NCBI GenBank assembly: GCA_035504175.1
Contig: DATJSJ010000152.1
Location: forward strand, 1 to 10,057
Direction: 5' to 3'
Length of the DNA: 10,057 nucleotides
From: DATJSJ01 sp035504175
GTDB lineage: Bacteria; Pseudomonadota; Alphaproteobacteria; Acetobacterales; Acetobacteraceae
The notes below the pieces were generated by a model, which worked only from the letters and a program-made list of their open reading frames with translations, ran no database searches and had not been told where the DNA came from. Shown piece by piece: positions 1 through 5,334 of the stretch (within the stretch, counting starts at the first letter, position 1; every line of letters starts with the position of its first letter). The translations under genes were made by a program, and so were the position numbers.

Positions 1-1
1 G

Positions 2-427
2 CAGGCGATCGATGCCGCGCACTGGATGCACACCGGCGACCTGGCGACGATCGATGCCGAGAGCTATTGCAACATCGTCGGGCGCATCAAGGATTTGGTG
101 ATCCGCGGCGGCGAGAACGTCTATCCGCGCGAGGTCGAGGAGTTCCTCTACCGCCATCCGAAGATCCAGGACGTGCAGGTGTTCGGCGTGCCGGACGCAC
201 GCTACGGCGAGGAGCTGTGCGCGTGGATCCGCGTGCGCGCCGGCGAGGTGCTGACCGCCGCGGAGATCCGCGCGTTTTGCGAGGGCCAGATCGCGCACAA
301 CAAGGTGCCGCGGCACATCCGGTTCGTGGACGCGTTCCCGATGACGGTGACGGGCAAGGTGCAGAAATTCCTGATGCGGGAGTCGATGCGGCGCGAGCTT
401 GGCGCGGAGGAGGCGGTCACGGCATAG
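2..427 (+). CDS. Acyl-CoA synthetase (AMP-binding, ANL superfamily), C-terminal fragment
   Basis: The gene is cut by the left edge; 141 C-terminal residues are visible, and the frame is open from base 2, so the apparent ATG at 26 is internal. The product would activate a carboxylic (probably fatty) acid to acyl-AMP and then acyl-CoA in the cytoplasm. Visible landmarks are the TGD motif (visible residues 11-13), the hinge GRIKDLVIRGGENVYP (27-42), where the C-terminal domain rotates between the two half-reactions, and the terminal motif MTVTGKVQK (114-122), whose Lys (119) is the adenylation lysine of this superfamily. These motifs are typical of medium/long-chain fatty acyl-CoA ligases, but chain length cannot be judged because the acyl-binding N-terminal domain is missing. 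The stop is followed by a 73-base gap before the oxidoreductase on the same strand, so the two may be co-transcribed. Confidence 0.93.
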   Translation, partial: QAIDAAHWMHTGDLATIDAESYCNIVGRIKDLVIRGGENVYPREVEEFLYRHPKIQDVQVFGVPDARYGEELCAWIRVRAGEVLTAAEIRAFCEGQIAHNKVPRHIRFVDAFPMTVTGKVQKFLMRESMRRELGAEEAVTA

Positions 428-492
428 TGCCGGGCGCGACGCGCGTGCGGCGGAGCGCGGCCGGCAGCGTGCGTCCCGGACGCTGCCGCATC

Positions 493-498
493 AGGAGG
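493..498 (+). promoter_or_regulatory. Ribosome binding site AGGAGG of the oxidoreductase gene
   Basis: A perfect AGGAGG lies two bases before the ATG at 501 and five bases before the ATG at 504. The spacing favours 504 as the true start. It also rules out the much longer open frame that begins at 399 inside the preceding gene. Confidence 0.75.
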
Positions 499-503
499 CG
501 ATG

Positions 504-1895
504 ATGGCACAGGCGGAGCAGGTCGAGCTGCTCATTCTCGGCAGCGGCGAGGGTGGCAAGTTCCTGGCCTGGGAGATGGCCCGGGCGGGCCGCCGCACCG
601 TGGTGGTCGAGCGGAAGCTGATCGGCGGCGCCTGTCCGAACACCAACTGCCTGCCGAGCAAGAACGAGATCTGGAGTGCCAAGGTCGCCGACCTGGCGCG
701 CCATGGCGAGCGGTTCGGCAGCATGACCGGGCCGGTTGCGGTCGACATGGCGCGCGTGCTGGCGCGCAAGCGTGCGATGGTCGACGGGCTGATCGCGATG
801 CATCTCGACAACTACAAGGCGAGCGGCGCCGAGCTGCTGATGGGCAGCGGCCGGTTCGTCGCGCCGAAGACGATCGAGGTGGCGCTGAATGCCGGCGGCA
901 CGCGGGTGCTGCAGGGCGCGCAGGTGGTGCTCAATCTCGGCACGCGGGCGACGATTCCGGACGTGCCCGGGCTGGCCGCGGCGGCGCCGCTCACCCATAT
1001 CGGCGCGCTGGAGCTCGACCGGCTGCCCGACCACCTGGTGGTGATCGGTGGCGGCTATGTCGGGCTGGAGCTCGCGCAGGCCTATCGTCGCTTCGGCAGC
1101 CGGGTCACGATCATCGAGGCGAGCCCGCAGATCGCCGCGCGCGAGGATGCCGATTTCGCCGCCGCGATCCTGGAGGCGCTGCGGGACGAGGGCATCACGG
1201 TGCATTTGCAGGCCGCGCTGCTCGAGGTGCAGGGCCGGTCGGGCGATGCCGTGCGCGTGCGGCTGCGCGCGGCGGAAGGCGAGATGGCGATCGAGGGCAG
1301 CGACATTCTGGTCGCGGCCGGGCGGACGCCGAACACGGATGGGATCGGGCTCGATTTGGCCGGCGTCGCGCTCGATGCGGGTGGCACCATCGCGGTCGAT
1401 GATCGGCTGCGGACCAGCGCGGCCGATACCTGGGCGATCGGCGAATGTGCCGGCAGTCCGCAATTCACGCATGTCTCGTTCGATGATTTCCGCGTCGTGC
1501 GCGATGCGATGACCGGTGGTGCGCGCAGCACGCGCGGCCGGCTGGTGCCGTATTGCCTGTTCACCGATCCGCCGTTTGCACGGGTCGGGTTGAGCGAGGC
1601 GGAGGCGGCGCGTCAGGGGATTGCCGTGCGGGTGGCGACGCTGCCGATGCCGGCGGTGCTGCGCACGCGCACGACGGGCGAGACGCGCGGTTTCATGAAG
1701 GCGCTGGTCGAGGCGGAGGGCGAGCGGATTCTCGGCTTTGCCATGTTCGGTGCCGAGGCCGGCGAGGTGATGGCCGTGGTGCAGACGGCGATGCTGGCCG
1801 CCCTGCCCTATACCGGATTGCGCGACGCGATCCTCGCGCATCCAACGATGGCCGAAGGTCTGGTCCCGCTCTTCGCAAGGGTACCCACGCGATAG
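504..1895 (+). CDS. Class-I FAD-dependent pyridine nucleotide-disulfide oxidoreductase (mercuric-reductase-like / RclA-like)
   Basis: 463 residues, a normal length for the family. It should be a homodimeric cytoplasmic flavoenzyme passing electrons from NAD(P)H through FAD to a redox-active cysteine pair. Seen in order: FAD-binding GSGEGG (residues 13-18) with Glu36 for the ribose; the CX4C active site GGACPNTNCLPSK (41-53, Cys44 and Cys49); a second Rossmann motif GGGYVGLE (182-189) followed by Glu205, an acidic residue that favours NADH over NADPH; AIGECAG (311-317) closing the FAD site; FTHVSFDDFR (321-330), seen in RclA/MerA-like members; and the dimer-interface HPTMAE (446-451) supplying the His-Glu acid/base dyad. 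It has no N-terminal metal-binding domain and no C-terminal Cys pair, so true mercury reduction is unlikely. It is not a good lipoamide dehydrogenase either, since no 2-oxoacid dehydrogenase genes are adjacent. The substrate is unknown; an oxidant- or metal-stress role is inferred. ATG 501 is an alternative start. Confidence 0.9.
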   Translation: MAQAEQVELLILGSGEGGKFLAWEMARAGRRTVVVERKLIGGACPNTNCLPSKNEIWSAKVADLARHGERFGSMTGPVAVDMARVLARKRAMVDGLIAMHLDNYKASGAELLMGSGRFVAPKTIEVALNAGGTRVLQGAQVVLNLGTRATIPDVPGLAAAAPLTHIGALELDRLPDHLVVIGGGYVGLELAQAYRRFGSRVTIIEASPQIAAREDADFAAAILEALRDEGITVHLQAALLEVQGRSGDAVRVRLRAAEGEMAIEGSDILVAAGRTPNTDGIGLDLAGVALDAGGTIAVDDRLRTSAADTWAIGECAGSPQFTHVSFDDFRVVRDAMTGGARSTRGRLVPYCLFTDPPFARVGLSEAEAARQGIAVRVATLPMPAVLRTRTTGETRGFMKALVEAEGERILGFAMFGAEAGEVMAVVQTAMLAALPYTGLRDAILAHPTMAEGLVPLFARVPTR

Positions 1896-1914
1896 CCAAG
1901 GCCATCGCACGTTC

Positions 1915-1981
1915 CAAGGAAAGGGATGAAAGTCTTTTTGCTTCTTTTTCTACAGAAAAAGAAGACTCTTCCCTTCCTTGC
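1915..1981. repeat. AT-rich palindromic element between convergent genes, possible bidirectional terminator
   Basis: The core is a perfect 10-base inverted repeat, 1941-1950 with 1955-1964, around the loop TACA. An overlapping alternative pairs AGTCTT (1931-1936) with AAGACT (1962-1967). Further out, CAAGGAAAGGG near 1915-1925 nearly mirrors CCCTTCCTTG at 1971-1980, so the whole block is an imperfect palindrome. It is strikingly AT-rich in a very GC-rich window and fills the 86-base gap between the convergent oxidoreductase and regulator genes. Its position and symmetry suit termination in both directions, though neither strand has a clean U-run after the stem. Its look resembles intergenic repeats I recall from Acetobacteraceae genomes. 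Confidence 0.6.
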
Positions 1982-2584
1982 TCAAAGCTGAATCACTCCC
2001 CCGCGCAATCCCTTCGCCACCGCCTCCGCCCGGCTCGCGGCGTTCAGTTTGTCGAACACCGCCTCAAGGTGAAACTTCACCGTGTGTGCGGAGATGGACA
2101 GCCGCCGGGCCACCGCCTTGTTGCTCAGCCCTTCACCAATCAGCGTGAGGATTTCCACCTCGCGCGGCGTCAGCAGCGGCGGATCGTCGGCGGCGGGCTG
2201 AAACTCCGGCGCCGCGCCGCGGCCGTCGCGCGGGGCGCGGCCGCGCACCACCAGCCCTGCCGCCACGGCCCGCAGTCCGGCATCGAGCTGGGCGGCGTTG
2301 GCGGCGCGCGGCAGGACGCCGAGCGGCGCCATCTCGCCCCAGCGCCCGGGCGTGTCGGAGAGAGCGAGCAGCGGCGCCTCGGCCAGCGCCGCCGGCCCGG
2401 GCGGCGTGGTCGTCTCGGCGAGCAGCACGTCCGGGTCGTGGTCGGCGACGAGGTGACCGGCCGCTTCCACCCGTGCCGCCAGGGCGCGGCGGCGCTCTGG
2501 CGTCGCCGCGTGCACGGCGACGCGCAGCCGCCGCGCCGCGGGCGCGACGGGGGCTGGCGCGGGCGCGGCGATCGCCTCGCTCAT
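1982..2584 (-). CDS. LuxR/NarL-type transcriptional regulator with degenerate receiver domain
   Basis: 200 residues. The C-terminus is a textbook LuxR-family helix-turn-helix: LTPREVEILTLIGEGLSNK (138-156), then IAxxL-like packing, SISAHTVKFHLEAVFDKL (163-180) and a final helix to 193. The N-terminal region (about 20-113) follows the strand/helix pattern of a response-regulator receiver: RVAVHAA, DVLLAE, PLLALSD, GVLPRAA, LRAVAAG. However, the acidic pair after the first strand is absent, the phosphoacceptor Asp position reads Glu57 (in DVLLAETTTPP), and the conserved Lys position reads Arg93. Phosphorylation is therefore unlikely. The ATG at 2584 overlaps the stop of the upstream protease-like gene (ATGA), has no Shine-Dalgarno of its own and is probably translationally coupled to it. 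A longer open frame running upstream to 3859 is antisense noise. The DNA target is unknown; the divergent promoter region at 3478-3658 is the obvious candidate (inference). Confidence 0.88.
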   Translation of the reverse strand: MSEAIAAPAPAPVAPAARRLRVAVHAATPERRRALAARVEAAGHLVADHDPDVLLAETTTPPGPAALAEAPLLALSDTPGRWGEMAPLGVLPRAANAAQLDAGLRAVAAGLVVRGRAPRDGRGAAPEFQPAADDPPLLTPREVEILTLIGEGLSNKAVARRLSISAHTVKFHLEAVFDKLNAASRAEAVAKGLRGGVIQL

Positions 2585-3477
2585 GTGCCGGGATGTGCTG
2601 CGACGGTGACCTGCAGCGTCTGCACCGCGCCGGCGCGCAGCAGCCGCAGGGCCAGGGTCTGGCCGACCCGTTCCGGCCCCAGTGCCGCCGCCAGGCGGCG
2701 TCGCTGGGCCGCGGGGTGGCCGTCGAGGTCGAGCAGGATGTCGCCCGGCAGCACGCCGACCGAGGCGGCCGGCGCGCTGTCGCTCAGTCCGACGACCATC
2801 ATGCCGGCCTCGCAGCCCGCCTCCGCGCGCAGCGGCTCCGGCACCATGACGGGCTGCAGCGAGACGCCGAGCCAGCCGCGGGCGACGCGCCCCTCGCGCA
2901 GCAGCGGCTCGACGACGCGGGCGATCGTCGCCGCGGGGATCACCAGGCCGCGCCGGCGCGGGCCGGTGGTCGACATGCCGAGCAGCCGGCCGGCCGCGTC
3001 CAGCACCGGCCCGCCCTCGTCCGAGCCGAGCCGCGCATCGAGGCGCAGCAGCGCGTCGATCCGGCCGCCGGCCATGCTGTGCCACTCGCCGCCGACCGCG
3101 TGCACGAGGCCGAGCCGCGCGGTGGCGCCGCCGGCGCCGTCGGCGCCGACCACCAGCGCCAGCGCGCCGGGCCGCGGCAGCGGCGCGAGTGGCGGCAGGT
3201 CCGGCACGGCCGAGGACGGATCGGCCTCGAGCCGCAGCACCGCGACGTTGGTGCCGGGATCGCGCCCGGCCGGTCGCGCCTCTACCTCGGCGCCGCCGGG
3301 CAGCACCACGACGTGGCTCGCCTGATCGGGCAGCATCTGCTCCGAGGCGACGATCACGCCCGACTGCCACAGCATGCCGCTCGCATGCCGCCGGCCGCCG
3401 CCGATCGCGACCACGTGCGGCGCCGCCGCCGCAACGCGGTCGGCCAGCGCATCCGACATCCGTTCCAGCTCGTCCAT
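2581..3477 (-). CDS. HtrA-like trypsin-fold protein with PDZ domain, catalytic triad lost (pseudoprotease)
   Basis: 298 residues from the ATG at 3477. The fold is recognisable from a run of S1C/HtrA landmarks: SGMLWQSGVIV (33-43), VVVLPGG (56-62), DPGTNVAVLRL (73-83), GSDEGGPVLDAAGRLLGM (151-168), GLVIPAATIARVVEPLL (177-193) and RGWLGV (200-205), followed by a PDZ domain to the end (GDILLDLDG is its ligand-groove region). By alignment to these landmarks, the catalytic His position in the TNxHVV-type motif reads Gln47, the Asp of DPETDLAVL reads Asn77, and the Ser of GNSGGP reads Glu154. All three are gone, so proteolysis is not expected and a binding or scaffold role is inferred. There is no signal peptide or membrane helix at MDELERMSDALADRV, suggesting a cytoplasmic protein. 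It overlaps the LuxR regulator gene by ATGA and is transcribed divergently from an intact HtrA-like protease. An upstream extension to 3705 is open but unlike protease sequence. Upstream GTG codons at 3480 or 3489 are possible starts. Confidence 0.85.
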   Translation of the reverse strand: MDELERMSDALADRVAAAAPHVVAIGGGRRHASGMLWQSGVIVASEQMLPDQASHVVVLPGGAEVEARPAGRDPGTNVAVLRLEADPSSAVPDLPPLAPLPRPGALALVVGADGAGGATARLGLVHAVGGEWHSMAGGRIDALLRLDARLGSDEGGPVLDAAGRLLGMSTTGPRRRGLVIPAATIARVVEPLLREGRVARGWLGVSLQPVMVPEPLRAEAGCEAGMMVVGLSDSAPAASVGVLPGDILLDLDGHPAAQRRRLAAALGPERVGQTLALRLLRAGAVQTLQVTVAAHPGT

Positions 3478-3658
3478 CACCCGTTCCACCGTGCCATCTT
3501 GGCGCCGGAGCGGCGCCGCCTTCCGGCAGCATCGCGCCGACACGACCCCGCCCGTCACCGGCTGGATGGCGGGGCGAGCGGCCGGCCGGATGGCCGGGTC
3601 GCGGCGCCCGGCCGGACCTCCCATATCGGGCGCCTTTCCGCTCACACCAGCATCGGCG
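3478..3658. promoter_or_regulatory. Divergent intergenic region of the pseudoprotease-regulator and HtrA genes
   Basis: This 181-base gap must hold the promoters of both transcription units. No convincing -35/-10 pair can be picked out by eye. It contains a GC-rich inverted repeat, GGCCGGG (3592-3598) with CCCGGCC (3607-3613), which could be an operator or only reflect composition. The LuxR-type regulator encoded next door is the natural candidate to bind here. Confidence 0.4.
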
Positions 3659-4621
3659 ATGACCATGCCTCTCGATGACACGCTGAGCCGGACCGCCGGC
3701 GACACGATCGATCCCTACTCCGCCCAGGTCATCCACGCGTTCGAGGAGGCCGGGCCTGCCGTCATCCACATCGTCGCGATGCGGGCCGATGGCCGGCCGC
3801 AGGGCCAGGGCTCCGGCGTCATCTACACGCCCGACGGCTATGCGCTGACCAACAGCCATGTCGTGTCAGACGCGGCCAGGCTTTCGGCCTCGCTCACCGA
3901 CGGTCGGGTGCTGCCGGCGAGCCTGGTGGGCAACGATCCGGAGACCGACATTGCGGTGCTGCGCCTTGGCGGCACCGGGCTGCAGTACGCGGAGCTCGGC
4001 AGTTCGGCGGCGTTGCGCGTCGGCCAGCTCGTGGTCGCGATCGGCAACCCGCTCGGCTTTCAGTGCACCGTCACGGCCGGCATCGTCAGTGCGCTCGGCC
4101 GCACGCTGCGCGCGCCATCGGGAAGGTTGATCGAGAGTGTGATTCAGACCGACGCGCCGCTCAATCCCGGCAATTCCGGCGGCGCGCTGGTCAGCGGCGG
4201 CGGTCGGGTGGTCGGGATCAATACGGCGATGATCGCGCCGGCGCAGGGCATCTGCTTTGCGATCGGCATCGACACAGCGATCGACGTCGCGACGCGGCTG
4301 ATGCGCGACGGGCGGGTGCGGCGCAGCCGGCTTGGCCTGTCCGGCCAGACCGTGCCGATCCAGACGCGGGTGGTGCGCCACCACGCGCTGCCGCGGATGA
4401 GCGGCGTGCTGGTCGCCAGCCTGGAGCCGGACGGTCCCGCGGCGCGGGCCGGGCTCGAGACCGGCGACGTGATCGTGCGCTTGGACGGCGAGGCGGTGGG
4501 CGGCGTCGACGATCTGCACCGGCTGCTGACCGGCGAGCGTGCCGGCCGGGAGTTGGCGGTGACGGCGCTGCGCCGCGCCGCGCTGATCGATCTTGGCGTG
4601 ACGCCGGTCGAGGCGCGCTGA
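3659..4621 (+). CDS. S1C family (HtrA/DegP-like) serine protease with one PDZ domain, no signal peptide
   Basis: 320 residues from the ATG at 3659 (ATG 3665 is equally possible; neither has a clear Shine-Dalgarno). The trypsin-like domain is complete: GQGSGVIYTPDGYALTNSHV with catalytic His67, NDPETDIAVLRL with Asp97, and NPGNSGGAL with Ser173. The oxyanion-side motif VAIGNPLGF (126-134) and the activation-domain segment FAIGIDTAIDVATRLM (200-215) are also intact. A single PDZ domain occupies about 223-320 (SGVLVASLEPDGPAARAGL, GDVIVRLDG). At 320 residues it is shorter than periplasmic DegP (about 450-480), mainly because it has one PDZ and no leader. The N-terminus MTMPLDDTLSRTAGDTIDPY is polar, so the enzyme is predicted to stay in the cytoplasm, unlike classical HtrA/DegP/DegS. 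It should degrade or clip misfolded or tagged proteins recognised by PDZ. It is divergent from a pseudoprotease paralogue and a LuxR regulator, which suggests joint regulation. Confidence 0.93.
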   Translation: MTMPLDDTLSRTAGDTIDPYSAQVIHAFEEAGPAVIHIVAMRADGRPQGQGSGVIYTPDGYALTNSHVVSDAARLSASLTDGRVLPASLVGNDPETDIAVLRLGGTGLQYAELGSSAALRVGQLVVAIGNPLGFQCTVTAGIVSALGRTLRAPSGRLIESVIQTDAPLNPGNSGGALVSGGGRVVGINTAMIAPAQGICFAIGIDTAIDVATRLMRDGRVRRSRLGLSGQTVPIQTRVVRHHALPRMSGVLVASLEPDGPAARAGLETGDVIVRLDGEAVGGVDDLHRLLTGERAGRELAVTALRRAALIDLGVTPVEAR

Positions 4622-4702
4622 CCGCCGGCCTCGCGCGGCGCGCGATGTGCCGACCTTGCACGGAAAGCCGGCACAGAGCGATTTCGTAGAGTCTCCGATG
4701 CA

Positions 4703-4742
4703 CGTGCCGAAGCGTGGCCGCATGCGACCACGCTTCGGTGCG
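4703..4742. terminator. Strong hairpin between convergent htrA-like and secreted-protein genes
   Basis: CCGAAGCGTGG (4707-4717) is perfectly repeated in inverted form as CCACGCTTCGG (4728-4738) around a 10-base loop. Wobble and Watson-Crick pairs extend the stem to about 4703-4742. It lies between the stop of the protease gene (4621) and the stop of the opposing gene (4751), where a terminator for both is expected. There is no T-run on either side, so it is not a canonical intrinsic terminator; a protein-binding site is an alternative. The rest of 4622-4702 shows no gene or motif. Confidence 0.6.
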
Positions 4743-4750
4743 ATCGGATG

Positions 4751-5251
4751 CTAACCCGGCGGCACCATGCTGAGCGCCTGCTGCGTCAACTGCTGCGTCC
4801 GGGCCAGGTCGCGGTTGCCGAGCGCATTCAGCGCCTGGGTGATGGTGAGCACGAGCGGCTGCTGGCTCGGCTGGTTGGCGACCATCGGATTGACCGAGCG
4901 ATCGAGTACGCTGGTTTCGGCGCGCTCCAGCGCCTCCTGCGCCTGCCCGGTCTGACCGGAGGCGAGCGCGTTCAGCGCGTCCGTCAGGTACTGTCGCGTC
5001 GGCGCGTTCTGCCCGCCGGGCGGCGAGGGCAGCCGCGGTGCAATCAGCGAGCGCGTGTCGGCGCCGTTGATGTTGCTCGCGTTGTTGGAGAGAGGCAGCG
5101 ACTGGCCGGTGCCGATCTCGTTGCCCGGGCGCGCGCCGGTCGCCGGGTTGGCGCCCGGTGGCACCTGCGCCAGCGCCGGGCACGCGAGCGGCGCGGCGAT
5201 CAGGGTGGCGGCCACCGCGCATACGGCCCCCAGGGGCCGGAAACGAGGCAT
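4751..5251 (-). CDS. Small secreted protein of unknown function with two helical repeats
   Basis: 166 residues from the ATG at 5251, chosen because of the strong GAGGGGAG ribosome site six bases upstream and because a signal peptide begins there: basic MPRFR, hydrophobic core (7-23) and a signal peptidase I site ALA|Q after residue 28. Cys24 does not sit in a proper lipobox, so a lipoprotein is less likely. The mature protein starts with a low-complexity Pro/Gly/Asn segment (29-85) and then has two similar helical units, TDALNALASGQTGQAQEAL (90-108) and ITQALNALGNRDLARTQQL (137-155), both built around ALNAL and rich in Ala and Gln, loosely like TPR helices. The linker between them is Asn/Gln/Pro-rich. 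No catalytic motif is seen. Periplasmic or extracellular location is predicted. I recall similar uncharacterised proteins in Acetobacteraceae but do not know a function. It lies 83 bases downstream of the HAD gene on the same strand and has its own ribosome site. Confidence 0.82.
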   Translation of the reverse strand: MPRFRPLGAVCAVAATLIAAPLACPALAQVPPGANPATGARPGNEIGTGQSLPLSNNASNINGADTRSLIAPRLPSPPGGQNAPTRQYLTDALNALASGQTGQAQEALERAETSVLDRSVNPMVANQPSQQPLVLTITQALNALGNRDLARTQQLTQQALSMVPPG

Positions 5252-5257
5252 ATCGAT

Positions 5258-5265
5258 CTCCCCTC
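5258..5265 (-). promoter_or_regulatory. Ribosome binding site GAGGGGAG of the secreted-protein gene
   Basis: On the minus strand GAGGGGAG lies six bases before the ATG at 5251. It fixes the start at the signal peptide rather than at the in-frame ATG 135 bases further upstream. Confidence 0.75.
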
Positions 5266-5334
5266 GATGCCAAGACGAGCCGGGACGGTAGAGCAAGCCG
5301 CGCGCGGGGAAAACCTCAGGCGCCCGGGAAGATT

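Noticed and set aside
504..1895. Calling the oxidoreductase merA (mercuric reductase)
   Set aside because: It has no N-terminal heavy-metal domain, no C-terminal Cys pair and no neighbouring mer genes.
417..1910. A 497-residue minus-strand frame opposite the oxidoreductase
   Set aside because: It is rich in Arg, His and Gln with no domain, and is the shadow of a gene with clear FAD and NAD motifs.
1553..3325. A 590-residue plus-strand frame across the convergent gap
   Set aside because: It crosses the AT-rich palindrome and two recognisable genes on the other strand, and is low-complexity throughout.
3592..3613. GC-rich inverted repeat as a definite operator
   Set aside because: A seven-base GC-only stem is expected by chance in sequence of this composition; kept only as a remark in the intergenic entry.
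3620..3626. CCCATAT as the -10 of a heat-shock sigma-32 promoter for the HtrA-like gene
   Set aside because: No CTTG-type -35 element is found at the right distance upstream.
1982..3859. A 625-residue minus-strand frame covering the regulator and beyond
   Set aside because: Only the last 200 residues look like protein; the upstream part is Arg/Ala/Gly-rich out-of-frame reading of the pseudoprotease gene.
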